From: Typha latifolia
Taxonomy: Eukaryota > Streptophyta > Magnoliopsida > Poales > Typhaceae
Assembly: GCA_019914945.1 (NCBI GenBank)
Contig: CM034111.1
Location: 3,286,001-3,350,000 of the forward strand
DNA: 64,000 nt
Reading direction: 5' to 3'
A program made the position numbers and the translations under genes. Each line of letters begins with the position of its first letter. Positions within the stretch are counted from its first letter, which is position 1. A model generated the notes under the pieces. It was not told the origin of the DNA and did not search any database. It saw only the letters and a program-made list of their open reading frames with translations. Below are positions 1 through 12,700 of the stretch, in pieces.

Positions 1-479
1 ACTTAGCGCTTGTGATAAGTATGGTGGTTGAAACTTGAAAGAGCAAAATTGGCGCAGTACTGTTGATTAAGACTTTTAATGCAAAATAGGCCTTTTTTTC
101 TTGATAAAGATTTATGGGAGAAGTATGTGACTTTAGAGTTAAATAGTTAATTAAACTGCTTCTGGAGAAATTAAAGAAAGAAGTCCCTCTAACATGGAGA
201 CACGGCCAGGGCTAAATATTCATAGTTTTGGGTCCACGTTCACATCATTTAAAGTATATATTATGAGACTGGAATTTTGGTTACTTCATAAGAATATATA
301 TATATTGTTGTGCAAAATACTCAGGTGGGTGAGGGAAGCGAAAGCAAAAGCATTCACCCTTAAATAAATCCAAATAGAATAGCAATAATTTGGGGCAAAC
401 CAAATATTAGCGAAGCTAATATCAATATCAATGTGAGAACTCTAAATACAAGATGCTAGTTGTAGTCTTGTAGAGAACT

Positions 480-1070
480 TCAAATACCCAAGGTAATCAC
501 AAATATGGACACCAAATAGATGCAAACCATGAAGAGAAAAGAGGGAGAGACACGATTTACGTGGTTTGGCGATATGCCTACGTCCACGGGCGGAGCAATC
601 TTTAATCCACTATGCAAATATTTAAATACAAAGAGTTTACAACTCTAATCTCTTCTCTAAACAATGGTGACTCTATCTTACAAGCTTTTCTCTCTTGCAA
701 AATGCCCCCACAAAATTCTAAAACCAACATTTCTATTTATAGGGCCGGCTCAGATTAGATTTTTCCGCGTCGTGTTCGAACGGCCTCGGGGGCGCGTTCG
801 AATGCGCCCATATCAAAGCAGCAAAACCAAAGGGGCGTTCGAACGCCCGTTGGGCGCGTTCGAACGCGCCTAGTGCAAATGCATACTGGCATTCGAACGC
901 CAAAGCCTCGTTCGAACGCATGTAGAAACAGTTGCTCTTGAGTTGGCTCACGTTTGAACGCGGCTGGGGCCGTTTGAACGCCTGCATCACCGGCTGCTCT
1001 CTATCTGGAGCTTGCGTTCGAACGCCCCCAAGGCCCGTTCGAACGCGCGGCACAGAAATGCTGATACTTG
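480..1070. repeat. TE-like block with clustered TTCGAACG palindromes
   Basis: A segment around 552-595 (ACGTGGTTTGGCGATATGCC and the following CCTACGTCCACGGGCGG) resembles a sequence that I recall recurring in LTRs of plant retrotransposons. That assignment rests on memory. Directly after it, between about 770 and 1050, the core TTCGAACG or a one-base variant occurs about ten times, usually inside GCGTTCGAACGC, in strongly CpG-rich sequence. No target-site duplication or coding domain is visible, so the element class is uncertain. Confidence 0.45.
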
Positions 1071-4003
1071 CTGAATTTTTGCTGAAACTGAATTTGAACC
1101 AATTTTTAACATATATTTTTTTAAATATCATCCTATTTTTGAATGATTTTTATTTTTATTTTAGTAAAGATTAACTTAAAGTAACTAATATCTAACAAAT
1201 TAGTATGTAAATAGAAATATTTCATTTGGGATACTAAGCTTGCTTTCTATAACATAGGGTTAGGTTACAAAGTGTATCATCGATATTTTTATGAACAATG
1301 GTAGGCTGTCATAGGAGTGTGATATGAATTTATAACTAAAAGGGGAAATTGTACTTTACTTACGTGTGGTTTGACTTAATTTTATAAAGCTACATAAAAT
1401 TTTAATTTAAGCACTTAATCTTTATATGGTTTTAATTAAAGTGCAACTATTATTTTATATTTGAAGCTCATAATTAGAAATAAAACTATAGAGAGTTGGA
1501 TCAGTTTTTCCATTCATCTAAAATATCATAGATGAAAAATACCAGAGGGTTTTATGAAAATTGCATATAGCACCTTATCTTTTAAATAAAATTATAGTTT
1601 TATAAAAATTGTATATATCATCGATGAAAAACATGTGAGGGTTTTATAAAAATTGAGCGAGACCACAAGAGGATAAGGTGCAATTAGCCCTAAATAAACA
1701 AAAAGATTACAAATACCCAATAAAAATTGGGTGTTATTTGAATATTTCCTTGCTTTATAAGGGCAAAACAATGGGCTTCTTTGGTATAACTGTTGCATTC
1801 CTTAAGTACTCTACTTATGTTTTTTTAATATCAAAGAGGTCCCCTTAGCCAATTTCTTATACAAATAATTGCCTCTATGTACGAGGTAGCCTTTTTTTAA
1901 AAAGAAAAAACCAAATAATCTCCATTTGTTTATTTCAGAACTAAACTAATCTACTCCAGTTTAGAGGTACATTCTCAAGAATTAAAAATTTAGAATAATT
2001 TCTCATTTAATTAAGAATATAACTGCTCTAAACCTGGGTTCAGATTGCATACAAAAAGACAAGATATACACAATCTAACTCTCTTTTGCGGCCGACAAGA
2101 AATGTCTCTTAAAATGCCAATGGCGTTATTTTAATCCCTTATGTTTGAAGAGAGAAGAAGGTCTGGGTATGAGAAATATATCACTAGATCTTCGTCCTAC
2201 TAGATTTGGAGTCAAAACTGTCAACATGAACGCGTTAAGATATCGTCTCTGACCCTCTAATTTAATTTATGAGTCCACATGATAATATTCACTATTAGAA
2301 GACTAGTCCTTCACGTATTACTAATGATGATGAAATTTGAGATAATCGAGTTCTGAGTTATCAATGAGTTTAACATTTAAATGTATGATCTAAGGATTAA
2401 CAAATAATTTAATATTTAGTTTTAGTTTCTTTCTCTTCAATCCAAAGGTTTACTCTCTTATTTGGTTAATAAAACAACTATTTTTTTTTGTTCACCAACT
2501 TTTTATCTCAAAATAAATTCTGTGATTTCTTTTAATCGCACTTAAGTAATATATGTTAGGTGACAATCTTATCTTTTGATAGGCCTTTGGGGTGAAAATC
2601 TTGTTTCAATAATATATTGATATGTGCCCAATCTAATTCTAGGGTTTAGTTTTTTTTTAACGAAATTTAAATATGAATCTAGATGAGTTTTGTCACGTCA
2701 AATTTAGCTCAACAAAATTCTCTTGATTCACATGAAAAGATTGTCAATGAGTCAGGGTGGAAGTCACCTAATAAATCTAAGCATGATCAGTCTCACATTC
2801 ACATGAAAGATAGCACACAGTGATCAAATTTATTGGTAACTAGTAGTAGTTTTTCACACTGACAATAGAACATGACTATTTCTTGTAAGAAATGTGGAAA
2901 TAAGAAGGAAGAGAGAAGTGTAAGAGTATTCAAATTCTCCACTAGGACCCAATAAGACAATTAACAATTATTCCAAAATTACAAGGCATGGAAGATTTTT
3001 TGTGAATACTACCAAACTTCACTTTTATCTACACCAGTGTAATTTGTAAAGGTACACCTTTTCACATTGTAACTTGATCTAATATTCGCTTGGAGTCGAA
3101 TCTAGTACTACTAAGGTTTCAACGGTCAACTTTTTCTCCCAGTTGAAAAAGGTCATTTTTTTCATATCGGTTGGCGATTTCCTCCACACCCCACCCTTAA
3201 CCACTCCCCCCTCTTTCTCACTCTTTTTTCTCCTCTTCTCCTCCTTCTCTACTCTCTTCTCTTTCACATATCTCATCGTCGCTCATTAGTTTTATATATT
3301 ACTTTTATGTTACTTATTGTCCAGTATATGTAATAGTGTGTTTTAGAGATAATTCAGATCCACAGGCATCACAACAAGCTGCTTGAAGCCCCTTGTGCTA
3401 GTGTTGTAGCATGTGTATTTTTATTTTAACTTTCTACACTCTTTGGGCTTGATATAATTTGTTATCCTATCTTTATATTAATGCTCACTAAGTAGTAGGG
3501 CTTCTTCAAATTATCTTCTTTCTTTTTTATGCATTATATTTGTAATCTTTTGATTGAAAATTGAAAGAATTCTACCCTACAAGCTTTTCCGAAGAATAAA
3601 AAAAAGCTGATATTCACTCTTGTTGTCATTAATTTATTATTTAGCACTGATGATTTTCATAATAGAGGCCCAGAAAGATTAAACAGGCCTAAGATAAGCC
3701 CAATAGCCGTTATATTAACAACTCCAATCACTTAGACTAATTCTTGCATGAAAGTCTTAGATGCTAGGTATCAAAACCACAACTATTTTGGTCTCATTCC
3801 AAAATAGTCTACTAAGAACTCCACTAGATCCACTCCCCCCCCCCCCCATAATACTTTTCCTTCACATTATGTGTAACTACTAACTTTACCGGCATTTAAA
3901 AAAAATATTACAAATTATTTATCAACATAGTGTGGAAGTGTCGATATAACTTAGGTCGGCAATCATCAAATACCGATGAACGTGTAATAAATGTTACTAT
4001 TTG

Positions 4004-4273
4004 GTGACGTTCATCAAATACATAGGAAAAGCTGCTAAATATATCACAAATGTCAGTGTTGACTAACACTGACATGATTTTAAGCAGTGTTTACATAAAA
4101 TATAGTTGTTGATTGTACTTGAATTTTATCTTATTTTAGTGACGTTCATTAAATACATAGGAAAAGCTGGTAAATATATCACAAATGTCAGTGTTGACTA
4201 ACAATGACATAATTTTAAGCGGTGTTTACATAAAATATAGTTGTTGATTGTACTTGAATTTTATCTTATTTTA
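4004..4273 (+). repeat. Two-copy tandem repeat, period about 135 bp
   Basis: The unit starting GTGACGTTCATCAAATACAT at 4004 recurs at 4139 as GTGACGTTCATTAAATACAT and ends at about 4273, with only a few mismatches. Each copy contains the inverted motif CAGTGTTGACTAACACTG or a degraded form of it. It is non-coding. It could be subterminal sequence of a DNA transposon, but no terminal repeats were found. Confidence 0.85.
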
Positions 4274-4658
4274 GTGGTAATTTTTAATTGCAGATAAAGT
4301 CTAAATTTTTTGTTGTCATATGAATAGTAATGATTAAGGAAATAAATCTTATATTAAAAATTAATGAAAAAAAGAAAGGAGAAAGTAACAAAATTAATAA
4401 TAATTTAAGGTTCCAAATGGACCATGAACTTATGAGCAATATGAAATGACTTTTTTTTCTTAAAAAAATTACATTCAAACAGAAATTGGGTTGCAAAACT
4501 AATTCTAACCGGTATAAAATCAATAGAATTATCCTTGTATTAAAGTTTTTAAAAATAAAGGCAACTTGATAGCTTTCTAAAGTAGAGAATGTTCTTCTCG
4601 GTTCCTTCTTCCATAACCCGAGCTAAGAGAAAGAAGAGATATAAGATGGCTCTATGGA

Positions 4659-4730
4659 GAATATGGTCAGAATTCGAACTTACGACCAGTCAGTTAACAG
4701 CCAACCGCTCTACCACTGAGTTACTGAGGA
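4659..4730 (-). pseudogene. trnN-GUU: Plastid-type tRNA-Asn(GUU) relic
   Basis: Read on the minus strand from 4730, the sequence follows plastid trnN-GUU closely. The 5' end is TCCTCAGTAACTCAGTGG, then comes an anticodon loop with GTT (GGCTGTTAACTGACTGG), and the T-loop is GTTCGAAT. Through the T-loop I count only about four differences from the plastid gene as I remember it. The 3' acceptor strand, which should pair with TCCTCAG, is replaced by unrelated sequence, so no acceptor stem can form and the gene is very likely dead. Organelle-to-nucleus transfer (from plastid, or a plastid copy via mitochondrion) is the likely origin. Confidence 0.75.
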
Positions 4731-5064
4731 ACAGCGGAAGATTCAATCTCATAGATTGATAAATGGATATAATTTAACTAAACTATCATATAAACTTAAT
4801 TATCCTCTTTAACCAACCGAGCTAAGAAAATTGTACTCTTTTTAATGACAATTTATAATTTAATTAGAATATCATAAATTTGCACTATCTCTTAATTTAT
4901 TTTTATTTTCAATAAATTATGAGAATGTAAGCTAATTATGTGCAAGCCCTCCTCACTACATAAGCATTTGGGGCAACACTTATAAAAAATGAATCACAAT
5001 AAGTTTAAATTTTATATACGTAGCACTACGATGAAAATCTATCAAATGTCAACTCTAACACTAA

Positions 5065-5125
5065 TGAGAGAATTAAACCCATGATTTTATTATAGGCTGA
5101 TATATAACTCAACCACTGAGCTATA
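5065..5125 (-). repeat. tRNA-like pol III promoter pair, possible SINE head
   Basis: On the minus strand there is an A-box-like TAGCTCAGTGGTTGAG starting at 5123 and a B-box-like GGGTTTAATTC at 5080-5070. They are 43 bases apart start to start, which is tRNA geometry. The cloverleaf between them is poor, so this is more likely a SINE head or an old tRNA relic than a working tRNA. No poly-A tail or target-site duplication was identified. Confidence 0.4.
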
Positions 5126-5902
5126 ATAGTGATCTTCTTATTTAAATAGTGTTATATTATAGTTATAAAAAAAAATTTATTTTACATATTCCTCTCTACT
5201 CAAGAGAGACAAATTTATGAGATTAGATTAGTACAAGTTGGATTGAATAAATTCATATTATCACCAAACACAACTTATTTTAGGTATTATATTAGTTCAA
5301 AAATTTTAGTTTTTGAATTTATTTGCTTTGAATTTAAGAATCCTTTGTGAACTGATTTAGTAACTAAATTTTTTTTATATTTTCAATATTTAACTAAATT
5401 TACTCTTAAAAAAAAGGTAAGACTAAATAGTGAGACTAACTAATCGAGTTCGGAGATTAGCCTTAAACTAAAAAAAGCCTTAAAGAATAAAAGAAGAAAC
5501 AAAACTTCTACAAAAGTGAATATTGGCATACACATATACCCTATGACATTCTAATATTTTCAAGGATAAAGATGCATCTCTAACCATGTTTAATTAATTT
5601 CATGGCTTAATCCTTAGCTATGTCGTTGTAAATATACTGGGCCAGACTCCCCTCTAGAAATGGAATACAACGTTCTAGAACCCTCTAATCACCTAAACCA
5701 AATAAATTCGCATACGATGTCCTCCCTTAACACCTATAACTACAAACTTCTCCAATAAAAGCCAAAATCGGATAGTGAGTTCGCAGTCCCGCGAAGACTC
5801 GATTTCACCCTAATCCAGTGACTTTAACTGATACCTCGAGACCACCAGACACGCAGCTCTGAGATAAATGGAGCATCTTTCTCGATAGTTCTCCTCTGCT
5901 TT

Positions 5903-5911
5903 TTAGGGTTT
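5903..5911 (-). promoter_or_regulatory. Telo-box-like motif before the co-chaperonin gene
   Basis: TTAGGGTTT (reverse AAACCCTAA) lies about 240 bases before the ATG of the plastid co-chaperonin gene. Telo-boxes are common in promoters and leaders of highly expressed plant genes. Function here is inferred from motif and position only. Confidence 0.4.
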
Positions 5912-6153
5912 ATCTCTGCCGCTTGCTCTCCTCTCAAGCTAGTGAGATAAAGGCAATATTTTGACGACAACTCCTCCCCCCTATTCCTTTTCCAAGGTGT
6001 AATATCTCTACAATTTCTGTGTTTTTTCTCACTTGGATTGGTGGATTCTTTTCCCATTTACGCTCGTTTGTTCTTTGTTTGCGGATAAGATCTGAATAAT
6101 GCTTGATATATGCCGCATTTTGTGTGTTAATTATCGCAGTATTAGGTGTAAAA

Positions 6154-8250
6154 ATGGCGTCAGTGCAGCTATCGGCAACCGGAATGGTAGTGGCGAAGAA
6201 GGCTTTGCCTTCCTTCGACGGGCTCCGCCTGTCTCCTTCGGCTTTGGGGGTTTCTTCCTCGGTGGGTGTCAGTGGTGTGGGGCTTCACAAGAGGTGCTTT
6301 CGGGGAATCGTCGTCAAGGCTGCTACAGTTGTAGCTCCAAAGGTATATGAAGATTTTGGAGGATTTTGCCTATAGATCCTGCCAATATCCTGTTGATGTT
6401 AGCAGTAGAACTTAGCTTGCGGTTTAAAACTTTTTCCTTACTTCTTTTTCCCCTCAAATTTGTCCACACGATCTGATTTTTATGCCAACTGTAGAAAAAT
6501 CAGACAGGAGTTAACTAGTACTAAATTGGATTCAATGGTTTCCATCTATTGAATTATAGTCGAATGGGTTGGATTTGTAATCTTATAATTATTCATGTGA
6601 GTTGTAGAAGATAAGTGTTAACCTATCTAAGTTATTGTTGTTATCATTCTGGATCACTTGGTTGCTATAAATTTCATCTCCTCAGTCCTGACGCCTATAA
6701 TTAGAATAACTATATGGTGCTTCCACTTGATTCAAGAATCAAGATATAGTTGACTATAACCTGGCAAGATTCCCTCTTGTATTTATCGGGAATTAGCTTG
6801 ATATATCTCTTTTCTCCAATTGTGTAATCATTCTGTGATTCCATAGGGTAGTACTCTAGTATTTGATATACATGAGAATGGGCAGCTCATTTTGGACAAC
6901 TGCAGAATTTTTGGTCTATATTTTGGGCATATATGATTCTCCGTGGAAGTAACAGAGTTGCTTTCATGATTTTTGCAGTATACTACTGTCAAGCCCTTGG
7001 GTGATAGAGTACTGGTGAAGATCAAATCATCTGAAGAGAAAACAACAGGAGGAATATTACTCCCATCGACAGCTCAAACTAAACCACAAGGAGGTGAGGT
7101 TGTTGCCATTGGAGAGGGAAGAACCATAGGCAAGAACAAAGTGGAAATCAGTGTTCAGGTGTGTAGTTCTTTGATGATTGCTCTGTTTGTCAGCATCAAA
7201 TTTGATAAAGAAAAATCATTTCCTGTGTGGCTCAAAAAGCTGGCACATCAGGTGGTTAGAGAACTTTAGTATGTGGTGGACATGAAAAGAGAACTTTTGT
7301 CATATAGTACCTCTACGGCCTTTCACTGCATGATTCTGGGATACATCAGACTTAGTAGCTGATAGCAAAATTGTTGTTGATGTAGACTGGCGCCGAGGTT
7401 GTATACTCCAAGTATGCGGGTACAGAGTTGGAATTCAATGGGTCCAACCATCTCATATTGAAAGAGGATGACATTGTGGGTGTTCTCGAGACCAATGACG
7501 TGAAGGACCTCAAACCTCTTAATGATCGCGTTCTGATTAAGGTTCTTCTCTCTTTCTCAGAGTTTGGAGTTTCTTTCTAGACAATTTGGATCTTCATGTA
7601 TAACTAGGTTTACTTTTCTTTGATAGCACAAACCAACCAAAGATGGGGTTAACTCTAAGTGCTCTGGCTATCTGTTCATTTTGGTCATGTCACCAAGACT
7701 TGTGCTCTATTTCTTGTATAGCCCTTCTGAATAAAATGCTTTCCTGCTTTCCTTTTATACCAGGTTGCAGAAGTTGAAGAGAAAACTGCTGGTGGTCTGC
7801 TGCTCACAGAGGCAACCAAGGAAAAGCCTTCTATTGGCACAGTAAGTGTTTCATTCAGATATTTGTGTCTTTAAACTTGATTTTGAATGTTACTCCTATG
7901 ACCAAGACTGTCTTGGTTTTGATTTTCTATTGAAGGACAAGTGTAGGTCTTATTTGATTCAAAAGCAAGTTCTATTTTAAACTATTAGTGCAAACATCAA
8001 CAAAAGCTCAAATGTAGAGAATCATCTTGCAGCATAAAAACTTACCTGGAACAATGGTTTTGTATTTCTTGAACAGGTAATTGCAGTAGGCCCGGGTCCT
8101 TTGGATGAGGAAGGCAACAGGAAGCCATTGACACTTACTCCAGGCAGCACGGTGCTGTACTCCAAGTATGCTGGAAGTGAGTTCAAGGGTGCAGATGGCA
8201 CTGACTATATTGCGTTGAGGATTTCTGATGTCATGGCTGTTCTTTCTTGA
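6154..8250 (+). CDS. CPN20: Plastid 20 kDa chaperonin (double cpn10 domain)
   Basis: Five exons (6154-6342, 6979-7158, 7386-7541, 7764-7841, 8077-8250) join in frame to 258 aa with GT-AG introns. Residues 1 to about 60 form a Ser/Ala/Val-rich chloroplast transit peptide. Two GroES-like domains in tandem follow, beginning [14 protein letters not shown] and [11 protein letters not shown]. Each has a mobile-loop motif ([11 protein letters not shown] and [10 protein letters not shown]), which contacts the Cpn60 ring. The fused double-cpn10 layout is the hallmark of the plastid Cpn20/21 co-chaperonin, which caps Cpn60 during stromal protein folding; it is also known to activate Fe-superoxide dismutase in Arabidopsis. 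Length matches the family (about 250 aa). The start is the first in-frame ATG giving a transit peptide. Introns 1 and 2 fall at the transit-peptide border and inside domain 1. It is convergent with the ARF gene downstream. Confidence 0.97.
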
Positions 8251-9773
8251 GATTGGCCCTGAGTTTTAGTTGTAGGATAAGATTTTGGGGAGAGAAGGAA
8301 GATATGATTACATTTGTTAAATTTCCTGTATGGATAACTTAATTGGATGCTTAGTCCGGCTGTTCTAGTTTGATTTGGAAAACTACTAAGTACAAGGTTA
8401 AACATTTGAGCAAACGAAGATGTTGTGCAATGCAAACGAATTGTGAATCATATGCTATTATTAAGTTGTCTATCATCAGCAAAAAGAGTTAATCCATCGT
8501 TATTATTTTTGTTGAGTTATGGTTAACTATTGGACAAGCTTTGCCTGCATTTGGATTGTGAACTGGAATAAATTCACTGGGGCTTCTGAAATGGGTTGCA
8601 CTACGAACGCTATATTGCTGAATTTGATTACCATGTAACAACAAATGTTCATGTTCCTGGATCTGCATGGCGAACTAAAAAGCAATGGCAGTTTACTAAT
8701 TAGAGACCTACAAGAACCCATTAACCAACTTAATCTCCTCAAACCTACTCACATGCGTAGCAGTCAAGCAAATAATAATATGATGTTTTAACTGTTTGCC
8801 TTCTTAGTATATTTGTGCAAAAAGATAAACGTCAAAGGAGATAAATTTGGTGAAGACGAATCAATAAACAATAAAAGTTTTTAAGGGAACGCCCAGGTCC
8901 TCATTAATCAAAAAAGAGTGCAAGGATAGCTTAGAATCTCAACTCTCCTATATAGTTTTTCTCATAAAAAGGAAAAGAAAAGGACCTCGTACCCCTAGGT
9001 TCTCTATTTTCGCAAGAACACTAGAACATATTTTCCAGAACCAATTGATAAACATAGCAGAAAAAGGCAATGCAACTCAAACTTCTACTAGCACAACTCA
9101 ACGTAGTCAAGGCTGTAAGTCCGTACCTTTCTCATAATCAGCAAACAGCACCCAAAAGTAGTAGCAACTTCACTAGACACTGAGAAAATAGCAAAACGAA
9201 AGACAATGGAGTTTGCATTTCCTGATGTAATCAACAATTCAACATTTAAGCAGTCATTACTTTCGAAAGGAACTTTGCCTCATTTCTTGCGTTCTTCGTG
9301 GGGTACAAAAATTATCTGTGAAACGGAAGGCAGCTTTCTTCTGCCCATCAAAATTTGCTTCAACAATTAAATTTTAATAGATGGGAGGAAAGTCTGCAAA
9401 ATATAGACAGATCGAGATTTACTGAAACATCAGCAGTTGTACATATGTACAGAAAAAGAGAAAAGTAGATAAAAGGAAAGATCTGCTTCTAATACTACAA
9501 TAAATAGGAATACTGCCTATTAGAAATTCCTCATTTGCGTAATAGCTGCATATACAAGACGTGTAGTTAACCTGAAAAGAAGCAACAGTCAGCTCATTTC
9601 AAATCAAGCTTCTCCACAAGGAATTTTTGTGTCCATCTAATAGAATAATATAGAAGCCTGTTAGTTTGGTCAATCCTCCTCGATATTTTTGTAGATTCAA
9701 TATTTGTGCCATCAAGGTAGGCCTTTTCCCACACATAGTATCATCCTGGTTGTATGCACCCAGCATGTTTCCC
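8251..9773. other. Convergent gap between CPN20 and ARF
   Basis: This gap holds the 3' untranslated regions of the two convergent genes and AT-rich spacer. I see no coding region, RNA gene or clear repeat in it. Confidence 0.6.
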
Positions 9774-12700
9774 TCATCGATCATAGGAAGCACCTGAGGT
9801 ATCTTCATACGGACCCTTCCATCCGTTCCCATTATCAGACCCACTGCATGCTTGGGTCTGTATAGGGATGTTACCGAGATCACCATTCAAACTCATATGC
9901 TGGACTTCTGCAGCTGACAATATCTTGATGCTCTGCACGCAACTGACGAACTCCCTGTGAAAAAGGAAAGGTAGAGAGAATAGAATCAAGTATCAACCAA
10001 GCTAAGACATCAGCATTTTCAAATGAGAAAGGAAGGAAAGCTTACTCCCAAGGGTCATCGCCAACAAGTAGAATATCATTTTCGTGATCCACATATACCA
10101 GTTTCCAGTCCGTCCTATATGGATCTTCTAGCTGCCCTTGAAGCCCAAACATGCATGCTAAATCATGTCGAAGTTCATCATAACCCTTGTAACGTGTGAC
10201 ATCAATACATCTCCCTACTGATCCACGTTTTTGAACCTTCATAAAACCATCAATAGTTTAGTGTTGCTGCGAGAAAAACAGATTACTGAAATTCACTGTT
10301 GTATCCTAATCTTAGAATAGAGAGATGAGAGATCTAGTGATTTACTTTGCCAACAGATTCCTGATAATTAAGAAAAGAAATGAAGGAAACTAGCGATAGC
10401 ATAATGTTGTTGGTGCCAAACTTAAATATCACTTCTACCATACTAGTATAATATCTTGATCGTGTAGCCATAAAAGGTTTGTTTTTTCGTTCATGAAATA
10501 GTGTTACCTCTTGATTACTAAGAAGCTAGAGAAGTAGAGATATGAAATAAATCATACTATGGAATCTGAAAGTGTAATCCTTAATCAAGAGGTCTACCGA
10601 ACCTTAGTATAAGTTCTCATGCGCTGAGGTTGATTAGTCCATAATCCCCGGTTTTGTGTTCCCTTCTCACTGACACCAGCATCTGTTGAACAGCCTGCTC
10701 TGAAAGACATGTCTGGCATGCTGAATGACTGTGAGTTGATGTCAGCAGTAGATACCTCTGTATCAACATCCCTGTGATCCCTGCATCCAGAGAGCAAATT
10801 TTGGATATCCCTTCCTGAACCCAAACCTCTTGACATCAGGGTTTCTGGCATCAGTCCATCTATATTAGCCCCAATAAGTAGATTATCCCTTGGATCAACT
10901 TGTCCATTACCATCCAAATAGAGAGGGGGAAATGAGAAGGCCTCTTGTGGGCTATCATCTAAACAAAAGGAAGTTGCAGATGAAGCATCTAATTGATCTA
11001 CAATTGGATGCCGGTTCGGTAGCTGAACAGATTCTTTCCTTCCCTGCATTTCATGTTTGACTCGAGTATTTGACTTGCTAGGAATTTCCTGAAGTATTTT
11101 TTCCTCAGGTGGTGTGGGAGTTGTCTCGGTAAAATTTCTACTTCCTTGCTGGACTCTATTGTGTGAGTTAGATGAAGAATTATCACAGTTGGTGGATGGG
11201 GCAGTTGAGCAAGATGGGATGTTGTTCTCAGCGAGTGTAGAGGGAGCTCTGACAGGTTGCTGATGTTTGAGATAGTTTGTGTTATAGGTGGCAGGCAATT
11301 GCTGCTGTTGCTTGAGCTCATTCTGTAAAAGGTTGGTGCTACTTAAGTGTTGAAAAGTTTGCTCTTGTTGAAACTCTGGGCTTTTCTGAGCCAGCTGCTG
11401 CGTTATCTGAGACTGTAGTTGTGGACTGAGTTGAGATAACAGTTGTTGTTGCTGAAGCTTTTGTAATAACTGCAGCTGAAGTTGTGACTGTGACAGTTGC
11501 TGCAATTGTTGTTGTTGGTTCTGTAAGAAAGCATTTGGATACTCCACAGGTTGCTGAACCTGAAAGGTTTGAGGTACAGATGGTTGTTGAAGAGAGCTTG
11601 CGCTGGATAAACAGGGGCTTCCTTGGAGCTGAGTATTTGGCTTAGGTAACCCTTGTTGAAGATGAGATGAAGATGGTTGTAGTATTTGGTTGAGCAGTTG
11701 AGTCTGAGGTAGAATTTGGCTTCCTGGATGCTGATGTTGTCTCAGCTGCTGTTGATCAATTGTTTCAAGATTAGCAGCAGGCCTTAGTTGCTGCTGCTGT
11801 AATTGTTGTCTCTGTAGTTGTTCCAGTTGTTGTTGTTGTCGCTGGTGTTGCTGCAAATGCACAGTGTTTTGTTGCAACGCTGATGCTTGCTGTTGCTGCA
11901 GAGGAAAAGAATTCTGCTGCAGGGGATGTATCTGCTGTTGGGATAATAGCTGAGACGACTGTTGATGCTGATCCACTAGCTCAGTTGGAGGATTAGCCTT
12001 TGAGCCAAACTGCAAGTTAGGTATGCCTGATGCATGGGCCTGAAAGTTCAGCAATCTGTTTGGATTTTCATTGCCAAGGCCATCTTGCGTTGCCGATGAA
12101 GTAGAAGGAAAATTTTGTGATTGGGTAGCTGAGGGTGCTAGCTGAGAATTCTGTTGCATAGACATCCATTGGACTAGGCTCAGACCTGGAAATATTGAAC
12201 TTTGTGCATCCTTCAAGCCAAAATCATCGCCAAGCCACGGCATGACTCTTTTAAATGCATTCTCAACTTCAGAGTCATCCTCTACAAATTTACCTTCAGT
12301 CAGCAATGTAAACTCTATATTGCAAAGAAAGATCAACAAGTATATCAAGATGCTCCCAAGAAAGAAGTACACATCCAATTAGAATATCGTAAAGGTCAAT
12401 AAGGACAGAGACATGATTCTTTCAAGAAGATAGTGATGATATATATATAATATAGGGAGAAAGAGAGGGAGGGAGGGAGAGAGAGCAGAAAACCAATAAA
12501 CAAAAAAATAGTATGAAAAGCACCTAAATAATAAAGTTTATAGCAACAAGATATAAATAATTGTGTCAGACGGCTCATAACCCAGGATCATTCAACTGCT
12601 ATGCAATTTAATACCCTTATCAAAAAGACAAATATAACTAGGTGTACCTGGCATGCCTGATTGTGTAGAAAACTTGGGTCTAAAAAATGGTGGTGGACAA

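Larger units (their letters stand above)
1..5850. other. Left intergenic region, AT-rich, repeat-bearing
   Basis: No convincing gene is present. The short open frames here lack family features and splice-consistent extensions. The stretch holds a GC-rich, TE-like block (about 480-1070), a C homopolymer at about 3834-3847, a two-copy tandem repeat (4004-4273), a plastid-type tRNA-Asn relic (4659-4730) and a tRNA-like promoter pair (about 5070-5123). The rest is AT-rich sequence with no recognisable content. The last part, from about 5780, is probably promoter and leader of the co-chaperonin gene. Confidence 0.6.

Noticed and set aside
733..1131. 132-codon minus-strand ORF across the palindrome cluster
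   Set aside because: Its repeated RSNA/FERA peptides are just the translation of the TTCGAACG motif; there is no protein family behind it.
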